From Asanoa sp040676615 (GTDB lineage Bacteria > Actinomycetota > Actinomycetes > Mycobacteriales > Micromonosporaceae), in contig NZ_JBFAPI010000002.1 in the NCBI RefSeq assembly GCF_040676615.1, forward strand, positions 618,136-682,135: 64,000 nt of DNA. The letters are read 5' to 3'. Below the pieces are notes generated by a model that did not search any database, had not been told where the DNA came from, and saw only the letters and a program-made list of their open reading frames with translations. The translations under genes and the position numbers were made by a program. The first letter of the stretch is position 1. Every line of letters begins with the position of its first letter. Shown here in pieces: positions 49,615 to 58,557 of this stretch.

Positions 49615-52600
49615 ATCGACCGGTCCCGCCGGAGCCCCGTCCGGCCGACACGCAGTCCGAAAGCAGCGGTCACCGTCAGCGATCAAGTGACTACCCTGCG
49701 ACGGATCTTGATGAGGATCGCACGGATAACGAGCTGGTGACCACGCCCGGGCACGGCTCGGTCGCGGTCTTCCAGGCCCCGGGCCCAGTGCGGCCGCGGC
49801 CGGCCGACGAGCGCGGCCGCGCGGTGCCGGCCGGGCGCCGACCCGGGCCGCCGCCGGACGCCGACATCGACTCGCCCTTCCTCGACCTCTTCGGTGGCGC
49901 GGCGCATTCCCAGCCCGCGCCCGCCGGCGAGCCGGCCGAAGGCCGACACGCGGCCAACGGCGGCGGGCCGCACCCGGTCGAAGCCGGGCGGGCGCTGCCA
50001 CCCGGCACCGAGCCGCCGCTCTTCCCGGGCGACGAGCTCCCGCCACCGCAATACCCCACGATCAGCGACCCGTTCCCCAACGGCGGCGACCCTTCGCGCC
50101 GCACCGGCGGCAACGACCGGGACGCTCGCGTGGCCGCACGCCGAGCCGGCGACGCGGGGCGCCGCGGCATTGCCGAACCGCCCGCTTCTCCGCGCCGAAG
50201 CGACGACCCGGCCGCGGTTCGCGGTGGTGTCGACCCAGGTGCGCGCGGTGCCGGCCGCTCCGGTCACGGCGACCAGCCCGCGCTGCCCGGTGGTGTCGAC
50301 CCAGATGCGCGCGGTGCCGGCCGCTCCGGTCACGGCGACCAGCCCGCGCTGCCCGGTGGTGTCGACCCAGATGCGCGCGGTGCCAGCCGCTCCGGTCGTC
50401 ACGACGATCCGGCCGCGCTGCGCGATGGTGTCGAGCCGGCAGGCGCCCGCAGTGGCGAGTGGTCGGGTCGCGGTGCTGACGAGTCATCGGGCGCCCGCGA
50501 TGTGCAGCGGTCCAGCAGCGGTGACGACGAGCGCGTCCAGCGTGGCGTCGAGCGGGCTGGCTGGTCCAGCCGCGGTGACGACGAGCCCGTCCAGCGTGGT
50601 GTCGAGCGGGCTGGCTGGTCCGGCCGCAGTGACGACGCGCCGGTCCACCGGGGCGGTGTCAAGCCGGCGGGCAGCCGCGACGCCGACTGGTCCGGTCGCG
50701 GTGACGACGGTTCGCGGCGTGGTCCCGAGGCGCCGCGGCTGGGGGCCGACCGGCAGCGGATCGTCAGCCGGGCCAACCGGGTGCTGCCCGACAACCGGAG
50801 TGGCCGGCGCGCTGACGCTTTCCTAGAGCCGGGCGTCGAGGCGCTGCCCGAGCTTCCCGACTCGCGGCCCGAGCCGCGGCGGCGGTCCGAGCCGCCGACG
50901 TCGAGCCGCCTCGCGGCGCCACAGCAACCCGCCCGGCCGAGGCGACCGGCCGCGGGGCCCGGCAACGCCGTACCCCCGTTGCCCTCTGCTCCCGAACGTG
51001 GTGCGGAGGTCGCGCCGCGGACGGAGCGGGCGCCCGACCGACCGGGCGCGCAGTTGCCGATCGTGCGCGAGCCCGCGCAGCCGCCCCGCCGCAAGGAGAA
51101 GGAGCGCCGCGAGCCGGCGAAGAAGCCGGTCACGGTCAAGCCGCCGGCGATCAAGTTCGGCGACCGCGACCCGAGCATCGGGCTGGCCATCACCGAGATC
51201 GCGGGCCATCTGACGTTCACGCCCAACACGGTGACCGCGTGGTACTGGCTGCCCGAGGTGCGCTGGGCCTTCCGGCCCGACGCCGAACGCGAGGCGCTGC
51301 TCTCCGCGATCTCCGAGCAATATGCCGGTCTTGCCGGCTTCCGGCTGCACCTGCGCCGCACCACCCGGCCGTTCCCGGCCGACGAGTGGGCCCGCACCGT
51401 CGACGCGCACACGCCGGCGCCGCTGGCCAGCGTCCCGGGCGCGGTCTCCTGGGCCGATCACCTGGTCGCGGCGCAACGCCACCTGCTGTCCGTCAACCAC
51501 GCCGAGGGGCAGACCTATCTGGGTGTGACCTTCGCCCGGCGGTCGCTCGGCAACACGCTCACCGAGCGGGTGCTGCGCAGCTTCGGCCGCGGGGTCGCCG
51601 AGGGTGAGCGGCGCAAGCTCGGCCGCACCGTCGAGCAGTTCGACGAGGTGCTCGGCGCGTTCGGCATGCGCGGCCGCCGGGTCACCCCGACCGAGCTCGA
51701 GTGGTTGCTCTACCGCTCGGTCGCGCTGTGCATGGAGCCGCCGCGCACGCTGTCGCCGGTCTCCAACGGCCAGTGGGAACGCGGCGACCTGCTCGGGCTG
51801 ACCGAGCAGATCGAGCGCTACCGCACTCCCTACGGTTCGACGGTCAAGCTGGTCAACCGGATGACCGGCGAGGAGCGACACGTCGCGATCCTGGCCGTCG
51901 GCCGGATGGAGCCGCTGGAGATCCCGGAGCGGCACGAGCCGTGGATGCATTTCCACGAGCGGTTGCCCTGGCCGATGGAGATCTCGTCGCGGGTCGACGT
52001 GCTCGGCTCCGGTGACTCGTTCCGCAACCTGGAGCACCGGCTCAGGATGATCCGGTCGCAGCAGCTCGACTACGCCGAGCACGGCATCGACGCCCCGCCC
52101 GAGCTGGAGCGACTCGCCAAGCGGGCGCTGGTGATCGGCGACGAGATGACCACCGGCATGCCGGTCGAGTCGGCCCGCGCGCACGGCTGGCACCGCATCG
52201 CGGTCGGCGGCCGCACCCGCGACGAGTGCCTCGAGCGGGCCCGCCGGCTGATCCAGCTCTACTCACGCGAGCTACGCATCTCCCTGCAACACCCGAAGAA
52301 CCAGGATTGGCTCGCCCGCGAGTTCATCCCTGGCGAGCCGATCGCCAACACGGGCTACATCCGCCGGATGCCGGTCAAGCTGCTCGCGGCGGCGTTGCCG
52401 CAAGCCGCGTCAACGGTCGGCGACCGGCGCGGCGACCTGATCGGCCGCACCGCCGGCACCTGCCGCCGGCCGGTCTTCCTGGACCTGCACTTCCCGATGG
52501 AAGTACGCGAGCGCTCGGGCCTCGCGGTCTTCGTCGCCGAGCCCGGCGGTGGCAAGTCGACCCTGCTGGGCGCCCTGGGCTACCTGGCGGCGCGGCGTGG

Positions 52601-53711
52601 CGTGCAGGTGACCCTGCTCGACCCGTCCGGCCCGCTGGCCCGGCTGTGCGCGATGCCGGAGCTGCGCCCGTTCTCCCGGGTGCTCAACCTGACCGGTTCA
52701 GAGGCCGGCACGCTGGCGCCGTACGCCCTGATCCCGACGCCCCTGCGCACCGAGTTCTCCTTGGGCGCGCCGGGCGACCGGGAGTACGAGATCGCCGTCT
52801 CCAACTCCCGGGCCGAGCGCCGGATGCTGGTGCAGGACATCTGCATGATGCTCGTCCCACCGCAGGTCGCCCGCCAGGCGTCGACAGCGACCCTGCTGCG
52901 CCACGCGGTGCGCCAGGTCCCGGCGGAGGAGACGTCGACCCTCGACGACGTGGTCGCGTGCCTGGCCGCGATGGACGACGACGACGGCAAGGAACTGGCC
53001 AACCTGCTGCTCGACACGGCCGAAATGCCGCTGGCCCTGCTGTTCTTCGGCCGCCCACCCGAGCACCTGCTCGGCTCCGACGCCGCCCTGACGGTCATCA
53101 CGATGGCCGGCCTACGCCTCCCCGACCTCAAAATCGAGCGCGAATACTGGTCGGCCGAGGAAGCATTGGCGCTGCCAATGCTGCACACCGCACACCGCCT
53201 GGCCGTACGCCGCTGCTACGGCGGTTCCATGTCGCAGCGCAAGCTGGTCGGCCTGGACGAGGCCCACTTCATGGAGGGTTGGCGGTCGGGCAGGTCTTTC
53301 CTGGTCCGCCTGGCCCGCGACTCCCGCAAGTGGAACCTGGCCGCACTGGTCGCGTCGCAGAACCCACGCGACATCCTCGGCCTCGACGTGCAAAACCTGG
53401 TCTCGACGGTCTTCGTAGGCCGCATAGCCGAAGACCAGGAAATCGCATCGGAGGCGTTGCGCCTGTTGCGCGTCCCAGTCAACGACGGCTACGAGGCAAC
53501 GTTGGCGTCCCTCTCCAACATCGACACCTCATCCGCCACCCGCCTGGGCTTCCGCGAGTTCGTCATGCGCGACGTAGACGGCCGGGTCCAAAAGATTCGC
53601 GTAGACGTCTCCTACGTAGACGGCCTGCTGGACCACCTGGACACCACACCAGCGGCGGCCACAACGCCGTCCATCCTGCCGCCAAGCCCCCCCGCCGACC
53701 TGGAGGAATGA
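49611..53711 (+). CDS. VirB4-type ATPase with a long disordered repeat N-terminus
   Basis: 1366 residues. Residues 1 to about 510 are disordered and hold two families of tandem repeats. From about residue 515 (KFGDRDPSIGLAITEIAGHL) an ordered VirB4/TraC-like part begins. Walker A is VAEPGGGKSTLLGAL (Lys982) and Walker B lies near residue 1215 (KLVGLDEAHFMEGW), followed by LAALVASQNPRDIL. VirB4 ATPases power assembly of type IV secretion channels. The 3' end lies 1 nt before the VirB6-like gene. The long N-terminus is unusual for the family. Confidence 0.88.
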   Translation: MNRPVPPEPRPADTQSESSGHRQRSSDYPATDLDEDRTDNELVTTPGHGSVAVFQAPGPVRPRPADERGRAVPAGRRPGPPPDADIDSPFLDLFGGAAHSQPAPAGEPAEGRHAANGGGPHPVEAGRALPPGTEPPLFPGDELPPPQYPTISDPFPNGGDPSRRTGGNDRDARVAARRAGDAGRRGIAEPPASPRRSDDPAAVRGGVDPGARGAGRSGHGDQPALPGGVDPDARGAGRSGHGDQPALPGGVDPDARGASRSGRHDDPAALRDGVEPAGARSGEWSGRGADESSGARDVQRSSSGDDERVQRGVERAGWSSRGDDEPVQRGVERAGWSGRSDDAPVHRGGVKPAGSRDADWSGRGDDGSRRGPEAPRLGADRQRIVSRANRVLPDNRSGRRADAFLEPGVEALPELPDSRPEPRRRSEPPTSSRLAAPQQPARPRRPAAGPGNAVPPLPSAPERGAEVAPRTERAPDRPGAQLPIVREPAQPPRRKEKERREPAKKPVTVKPPAIKFGDRDPSIGLAITEIAGHLTFTPNTVTAWYWLPEVRWAFRPDAEREALLSAISEQYAGLAGFRLHLRRTTRPFPADEWARTVDAHTPAPLASVPGAVSWADHLVAAQRHLLSVNHAEGQTYLGVTFARRSLGNTLTERVLRSFGRGVAEGERRKLGRTVEQFDEVLGAFGMRGRRVTPTELEWLLYRSVALCMEPPRTLSPVSNGQWERGDLLGLTEQIERYRTPYGSTVKLVNRMTGEERHVAILAVGRMEPLEIPERHEPWMHFHERLPWPMEISSRVDVLGSGDSFRNLEHRLRMIRSQQLDYAEHGIDAPPELERLAKRALVIGDEMTTGMPVESARAHGWHRIAVGGRTRDECLERARRLIQLYSRELRISLQHPKNQDWLAREFIPGEPIANTGYIRRMPVKLLAAALPQAASTVGDRRGDLIGRTAGTCRRPVFLDLHFPMEVRERSGLAVFVAEPGGGKSTLLGALGYLAARRGVQVTLLDPSGPLARLCAMPELRPFSRVLNLTGSEAGTLAPYALIPTPLRTEFSLGAPGDREYEIAVSNSRAERRMLVQDICMMLVPPQVARQASTATLLRHAVRQVPAEETSTLDDVVACLAAMDDDDGKELANLLLDTAEMPLALLFFGRPPEHLLGSDAALTVITMAGLRLPDLKIEREYWSAEEALALPMLHTAHRLAVRRCYGGSMSQRKLVGLDEAHFMEGWRSGRSFLVRLARDSRKWNLAALVASQNPRDILGLDVQNLVSTVFVGRIAEDQEIASEALRLLRVPVNDGYEATLASLSNIDTSSATRLGFREFVMRDVDGRVQKIRVDVSYVDGLLDHLDTTPAAATTPSILPPSPPADLEE
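50223..50420 (+). repeat. 66-bp tandem repeat in the VirB4-type gene
   Basis: Three units of 66 bp start at 50223, 50289 and 50355, encoding GVDPDARGAGRSGHGDQPAL-type segments of 22 residues. The first two copies differ by only a few bases, suggesting recent duplication. Confidence 0.9.
50521..50642 (+). repeat. 54-bp tandem repeat in the VirB4-type gene
   Basis: A second, unrelated unit encodes VQRGVERAGWSSRGDDEP (18 residues) with copies from 50535 and 50589 and a partial copy on each side. Confidence 0.85.
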
Positions 53712-53712
53712 G

Positions 53713-55632
53713 ATGCCTCGGGCGCGAGCACGGGTAACTTCTCTGATCCTCACCCTGCTGGTGGCGGCGCTGGCCACCATCAGCTGGCCCGCCCTCGGCG
53801 CGGCCGCGTCCCCGGTGCCCACCAAAGCTCCGGGGGACGTGTGCTCCATCGAGCAGTGGGAAGCCAACTTCAAAGCCTGCGTCGACAAGCTCCCAGACGT
53901 TGTTAGCAGTCGCGCCACGTGCCTGAATCCGCCGACACCCAGCGCGCCTGACTCAGGCCTCGCGGGTTGGTTCGCCGATCGGCCTGACGCCTCGAACCGG
54001 TCCGGCGTTCCCGGCATGTACAGCGACTACGGGTACGCCGGGTACAGCTACACGACGTACGACGTCGAGGGCGGATGCGCGTCGACCGTGCTCCACCCCG
54101 ACTACCGGTTCCTGACGACGGTCGCGAACGGCGAGTTCATGATCGCCACCGCCGTGATCGGCGCGTCCAACGCCGTGCGAGAACGAGCTTGGGACCCAGA
54201 AACGATGTGGGGCTGGGCCGATCCCCTCGTCGACCAGGCAACCAAGGCTGTCTACACCAAGGTATTCACGGTATTCGGCGTCGTCACACTCGCGGTAGTT
54301 GGCCTGTACCTCCTCTGGCGTTCACGCCAGAGCGACATGAGCAACGCCATGACCACCGCAGGATGGGCGCTTCTCGTGATGGTCGCGGTGACTGCCCTTG
54401 CCGCGTGGCCGGTGAAGTCAGCGAACGTTGCAGACGGCACCCTCGTCAGCGTGTTAGGCGTGGTCCACGATGCCGTGGGTCCGCGACCGAAGGATGCTCC
54501 GGCCGGGCAGTGCCAGCTTGGCGACCCAGAGGCGTGTAAGGACAGTCGACCCCCCGCCGTCCGAGCAAGCGACACCGTCACCGAGACGATGCTCTACCGC
54601 AACTGGCTCCGCGGTGTGCTTGGTTCCGCCGATAGCGACGTAGCAAAAAAATATGGGCTTGCCCTGTACGACGCTAAGTCGCTGGGTTGGGAAGAAGCAG
54701 CACGCGCGAGAAGCAATCCGGCTGATCGGGAAGAGATCAACGCCCAGAAGAACCGCCAATGGGAGAAGGTCGCTGAGCAGATCAAGGCCGAAGATCCAGA
54801 GGCATATGAATATCTTCAGGGAAGCAAGGACATGGAGAGGGTCGGCGCCGGCTTTATCGCGCTGCTGGCCGCAATCCTCTTCTCACTCTTCGACCTGACT
54901 GCCTCGTTACTGGTGCTACTCGGCTTCCTGATCTTCAGGTGGGCCGTGATCGCGGCGCCGATCCTAGGAACTGTCGGGTTGATGCGCCCCGCCAGCGCCG
55001 GTCTCCGGCGACTTGGCAACGCGGTGGTCGCGGCCGTCTTCAATATCGCGATCTTCGGCACCGGCGCTGCGATCTACCTATTCGCTGTCGACCTCATCAT
55101 GAATACGGCGACCCTTCCCGGATGGCTTCAGGTTGTCTTGGTCTGGCTCTGCGGCGTGGTCGGCTGGCTTCTGCTCCGGCCATACCGACGGATCACCCAA
55201 CTCGGCGGGAAGGACAGCACGGCTGCCATCACATCGGCGGGCTCGTGGCACCGCAGGTTCTTCAGAGACATGCGCGAAGCAGCAAAGCTTGATGTCGCCC
55301 AGCCCGGCGGCACAGCTGAGCCAAAGTTCGCAAAGCGTGGCGGCGTTGTCGCCGAAGGAACTTCCCTCCGACCGGAGGCACGGCTCGAGGATCCGAGCCA
55401 CGCCGTGCCTAGCGGCAGCGAGCGCGTGAGGCCTGAGGAACGATCCGACGTGCCCGTGCCGGCAACGACCTCCAACGGTGGCACGCAGGTGCGAACACGC
55501 CGACCGGCACGTTGGGTCGAGCCAGACGTCCCAGAGACTGCGCCCGCGAGCTACGCCATCTACCGCCCAGAGTCCACCAAGGACGCACCGCCTGCGCCGA
55601 CCCCGCCACGGATCCGGTCCGAGGCGAGGTGA
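53713..55632 (+). CDS. VirB6/TrbL-like polytopic membrane protein
   Basis: 639 residues. A signal peptide (VTSLILTLLVAALATISWPA) leads a Cys-containing extracytoplasmic region, then about six membrane helices (KVFTVFGVVTLAVVGLYLLW; ALLVMVAVTALAAWPV; FIALLAAILFSLFDLTASLL; IFGTGAAIYLFAVDLIM; LQVVLVWLCGVVGWLLL) and a charged cytosolic tail of about 140 residues. Topology fits the VirB6/TcpH channel component. The gene is clearly less GC-rich than its upstream neighbour (for example around 54640-54830). Confidence 0.75.
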   Translation: MPRARARVTSLILTLLVAALATISWPALGAAASPVPTKAPGDVCSIEQWEANFKACVDKLPDVVSSRATCLNPPTPSAPDSGLAGWFADRPDASNRSGVPGMYSDYGYAGYSYTTYDVEGGCASTVLHPDYRFLTTVANGEFMIATAVIGASNAVRERAWDPETMWGWADPLVDQATKAVYTKVFTVFGVVTLAVVGLYLLWRSRQSDMSNAMTTAGWALLVMVAVTALAAWPVKSANVADGTLVSVLGVVHDAVGPRPKDAPAGQCQLGDPEACKDSRPPAVRASDTVTETMLYRNWLRGVLGSADSDVAKKYGLALYDAKSLGWEEAARARSNPADREEINAQKNRQWEKVAEQIKAEDPEAYEYLQGSKDMERVGAGFIALLAAILFSLFDLTASLLVLLGFLIFRWAVIAAPILGTVGLMRPASAGLRRLGNAVVAAVFNIAIFGTGAAIYLFAVDLIMNTATLPGWLQVVLVWLCGVVGWLLLRPYRRITQLGGKDSTAAITSAGSWHRRFFRDMREAAKLDVAQPGGTAEPKFAKRGGVVAEGTSLRPEARLEDPSHAVPSGSERVRPEERSDVPVPATTSNGGTQVRTRRPARWVEPDVPETAPASYAIYRPESTKDAPPAPTPPRIRSEAR

Positions 55633-55636
55633 CCAG

Positions 55637-56200
55637 GTGCGTCGGGTACTCCAACTCCTCGGTACCTCAGCTCTCCGGTCCCGCCTCGGGATCGCAGTGG
55701 TTCTCGCAATTGTGATCTTCGGAGTCGTCGGAGTAGCCCGAGTGTTCTCCGACCCGGACCGAGCTTCGCACGTGGGCGTCATCCCTGTGGAAACCTCAAC
55801 ATCCGCAGCGAGCGTCGAGCCGGACGACGATGGCGTCGTCGAACCTGAGTCGACGACTCCGACTGCGGTGGATCCGGGACCGAGTCTCAAGTCAGGCGCA
55901 GCGAGGCCCCAGACCGTGGCCGAAGCGTTCGCAACCGCGTGGCTCGATCGGGAGGCTTCGGCAGAGGCCTGGTATTCGGCGTTGCGGCCGCACGTCACTT
56001 CGCAACTGGCAGCAAAGCTGAAAGACGTCGACCCCGTCGTCGTCCCGGCTGAGCGGTTGACTGGTGCGGCAACCGTCGCGCCGCAGGGCAGCGGACTGGT
56101 CGAAGTCTCGTACCCGGTTGACTCCGGAACGTTGTTGCTTCGTCTTGTCGTCGTCGATGGCCGGTGGTTGGTTGATGGCGTCGACTGGGAGCGCGCATGA
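55637..56200 (+). CDS. TcpC/VirB8-like single-pass membrane protein
   Basis: 187 residues from a GTG. One membrane segment (LGIAVVLAIVIFGVVGVARV), a Thr/Ser/Pro/Asp-rich linker, and a compact C-terminal domain (AEAFATAWLDREASAEAWYS; LLLRLVVVDGRWLVDGVDWE) with the NTF2-like pattern of TcpC/VirB8 proteins. In conjugation systems such proteins bridge membrane and cell wall. ATGA-coupled to the following peptidase gene. Confidence 0.7.
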   Translation: MRRVLQLLGTSALRSRLGIAVVLAIVIFGVVGVARVFSDPDRASHVGVIPVETSTSAASVEPDDDGVVEPESTTPTAVDPGPSLKSGAARPQTVAEAFATAWLDREASAEAWYSALRPHVTSQLAAKLKDVDPVVVPAERLTGAATVAPQGSGLVEVSYPVDSGTLLLRLVVVDGRWLVDGVDWERA

Positions 56201-57336
56201 CGCTACTTGGAGAAAAGGACGGCGCTGGTCAACCCCGCCGCCCGCGGCGGGTAGCGCTGCTCATCGCGGCCACGGTTACGCTGGCTCTACTCTGCTGCGG
56301 GGGAGGTACCGCTGCTTTCTTCTTCGACGGGCTGAGTACGGACGATCAGGCGCTGTCAACGTACGGATGTGGCGCCGCGGGACCCCTTCCCCCCAACGGG
56401 AAGTTGCCGCGGGTCGGCGCCTACGGAGAGACCCAGATCCGTAACGCCGCGATCATTGTCAACGTCGGCGCCAAGATGAAGGTACCGCCCAAAGGCTGGG
56501 TGATCGCGGTCGCGACAGCAATGCAGGAGTCGGCGCTGAACAACCTGGGCGACCTCGGCAACCGCAACGACCATGACTCGCTAGGCCTGTTCCAACAGCG
56601 GCCTAGTCAAGGTTGGGGAACACCGAAACAGGTGCGAGACCCGGAATACGCGAGCCGCAAGTTCTACGAAAAGCTGCTGAAGGTCCCGGGTTGGGAGCGA
56701 CTGGCGTTGACCGACGCTGCACAAAAGGTACAGCGAAGTGCGTTCCCGGACGCCTATGCAAAGCACGAGTCGGACGCGGCGGAGATCGTGAACCTATTGG
56801 CCGACGGTGCGGCCCGCGCGACCGGCGGAAACGCCACGTTGGCTTGTGCCACGATGGGTGACATCGCGGCATCCGGCTGGACCGCGCCGGTCAAGGCAGG
56901 CGTGGTCTCCGGTTTCCGCACCCCAGAACGACCCGACCACCAAGGCGTCGATCTTGGCGCCTCGCGTGGCGACGACATCCTGGCAGCCGCCGCAGGCGTT
57001 GTCATCGTCTCTCGCTGCGACAACGACAGCCAACCGCCCTACCGCTGCGATCGCGATGGTTCTCCGTCGACACCCGGCTGCGGTTGGTACGTCGACATCA
57101 TGCACGCCGACAACGTGATGACCCGCTACTGCCACATGTTGTACCGCCCAAAGGTTCGCGTTGGTCAGACAGTCGCTGCCGGCCAGCCGATCGGCATCGT
57201 CGGGACGAGCGGTCACTCGTCAGGTCCGCACCTACACTTTGAAGTGCACCTGAACGGTGACCGCAGCAGTTCGGGTGCTACCAATCCATTGCCGTTCATG
57301 CGAGACAAGGGCGCGCCAGTGGGCACCGGCGCCTAG
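56197..57336 (+). CDS. Membrane-anchored lytic transglycosylase/M23 peptidase
   Basis: 379 residues. A membrane anchor (VALLIAATVTLALLCCGG) is followed by a transglycosylase-like domain (about 95-215, with VIAVATAMQESALNNLG and SLGLFQQRPSQGWG) and an M23 metallopeptidase domain (about 240-365) with zinc ligands in DHQGVDLGAS and PHLHFEVHL. Enzymes with both activities open peptidoglycan for conjugation channels (VirB1/TcpG role). All catalytic motifs look intact. Confidence 0.9.
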   Translation: MTLLGEKDGAGQPRRPRRVALLIAATVTLALLCCGGGTAAFFFDGLSTDDQALSTYGCGAAGPLPPNGKLPRVGAYGETQIRNAAIIVNVGAKMKVPPKGWVIAVATAMQESALNNLGDLGNRNDHDSLGLFQQRPSQGWGTPKQVRDPEYASRKFYEKLLKVPGWERLALTDAAQKVQRSAFPDAYAKHESDAAEIVNLLADGAARATGGNATLACATMGDIAASGWTAPVKAGVVSGFRTPERPDHQGVDLGASRGDDILAAAAGVVIVSRCDNDSQPPYRCDRDGSPSTPGCGWYVDIMHADNVMTRYCHMLYRPKVRVGQTVAAGQPIGIVGTSGHSSGPHLHFEVHLNGDRSSSGATNPLPFMRDKGAPVGTGA

Positions 57337-57370
57337 TGCCGACCATCGGCGTGCGGACCGGAGACCACGG

Positions 57371-57976
57371 ATGAGCCGCGAGCCGATGCCTGATCCGTTC
57401 GCCGATCAACCAGACTGGGCACCGCGACCGCCGAGGCCTGTGGTGCCGTCGCCAGCTGCGACTATGGTCGACCTGCGGGGGCGACGGTTGATTGTGGGCT
57501 TCCCTGGCGCCGGCTGGCGCGGAGACTTGCGCGCTGACGACCGAATCGTTCAGGGCAGCCGCACATACGTCCCAGCGATCCCTGAGCAGGAGTGGTACCG
57601 GGCTGAATCTGAGCAGATCGAGGTATTCGCACCGCTCGTGCCAGTCGACCGAGTCTGGGTGGAGACGCTCGGAAGCACCGACTCGCCCGCCGCGGGACAC
57701 CGCGACGTGATATCTCGACTGGTTTCCCTGGACGCGCCCGCGACCCGGTTGCCGGTGCCCGCAGTGGACGTCGACGCGCTGTCTGGGCGACGAGTAGTCC
57801 AGGTGATCGACGGTGTTGAGCGACGCGACCTGCGCGCGGTTACAGAGGTGCATACCAACGCGGATGGCGACATCTGCGTACGGCTGGCAACAGAGTTGGA
57901 GTGGTATCGATGGGCCTGGAGCGGTCAGGCACCCAAGACCCTCGAAGTCCCAGTTCATCTCCTCTGGATCGAGTAG
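57371..57976 (+). CDS. Unknown protein with internal domain duplication
   Basis: 201 residues from the ATG at 57371. A Pro-rich N-terminus (1-30) precedes two copies of a module of about 65-70 residues: VDLRGRRLIVGFPG ... GDLRAD ... EQEWYRAE ... DRVWVE (about 33-98) and VDALSGRRVVQVID ... RDLRAV ... ELEWYRWA ... LLWIE (about 133-201). The shared core GRR-RDLRA-EWYR-W(V/I)E indicates tandem duplication. No signal peptide or membrane segment. Last gene of the rightward run; it abuts the convergent gene with no spacer. Confidence 0.7.
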   Translation: MSREPMPDPFADQPDWAPRPPRPVVPSPAATMVDLRGRRLIVGFPGAGWRGDLRADDRIVQGSRTYVPAIPEQEWYRAESEQIEVFAPLVPVDRVWVETLGSTDSPAAGHRDVISRLVSLDAPATRLPVPAVDVDALSGRRVVQVIDGVERRDLRAVTEVHTNADGDICVRLATELEWYRWAWSGQAPKTLEVPVHLLWIE

Positions 57977-58471
57977 TTAGCTAACGCGTTGGGCACCGCA
58001 GACGCGCCAACCGCCGTTCTCATCCACCAGAGTGAACTTCCAGGTCTGAACCGACCGCTCCGCCCCCGCGATGCTGCGGGTGACCTCGGTCGAAACCTCG
58101 CGGCCGGAGCCCACTTCGTTGATCGTCATAGGGCCCCATACGACCGCGATCGTGATGTCGAAGCTTCGTTCGCGCATCTCGATGTCCTGCCTGAAGGCGC
58201 GCATCGGCTCAAGACCTTGGTCTGCCGCACAGGTGAAGAGTGCAGCCTTCTCGTCGTCCCGGTCGACAAGGTAGGCCCGCAGGTAGTTCGAGACGGCCAC
58301 GTCGGGATTCTCGCGGTCGATGGCGGTTGCTTCGTCGTAGAGGTTGATGCCTACGCCGACCCCGCCCAGGCAGAGGAGTGTCAGGACCCCTGCGACCACC
58401 ATCAGGAGGAGGCGCAGCGGGCGGGTGCTTCGCACGACCGGGTTCGTGCGTGCGGGGGATACGGCATCCAC
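57977..58471 (-). CDS. VirB8/TcpC-like single-pass membrane protein on the opposite strand
   Basis: 164 residues from a GTG; TAACCT stands 6 nt upstream, so the transcript is probably leaderless. One membrane segment (LRLLLMVVAGVLTLLCLGGV) is followed by an NTF2-like domain (VAVSNYLRAYLVDRDDEKA; VQTWKFTLVDENGGWRVCGA). Similar in plan to the protein at 55637 but on the minus strand, between the two rightward gene groups. Confidence 0.72.
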   Translation of the reverse strand: MDAVSPARTNPVVRSTRPLRLLLMVVAGVLTLLCLGGVGVGINLYDEATAIDRENPDVAVSNYLRAYLVDRDDEKAALFTCAADQGLEPMRAFRQDIEMRERSFDITIAVVWGPMTINEVGSGREVSTEVTRSIAGAERSVQTWKFTLVDENGGWRVCGAQRVS

Positions 58472-58557
58472 ATGCCGAGGTTAGCCGTACGGCACGCGGT
58501 GGGGAGCGTGGGACATTCTGGCGCGCTGCTATACGGTCACTCCGGGAGGTGAGCGGT

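Noticed and set aside
50223..50642. CRISPR-like array
   Set aside because: The repeats are contiguous in-frame coding units without spacers of unique sequence and no cas gene is near.
53713..58471. Prophage segment
   Set aside because: The lower-GC region encodes membrane, NTF2-like and peptidoglycan-hydrolase proteins typical of conjugation channels; no capsid, tail or terminase genes are seen.
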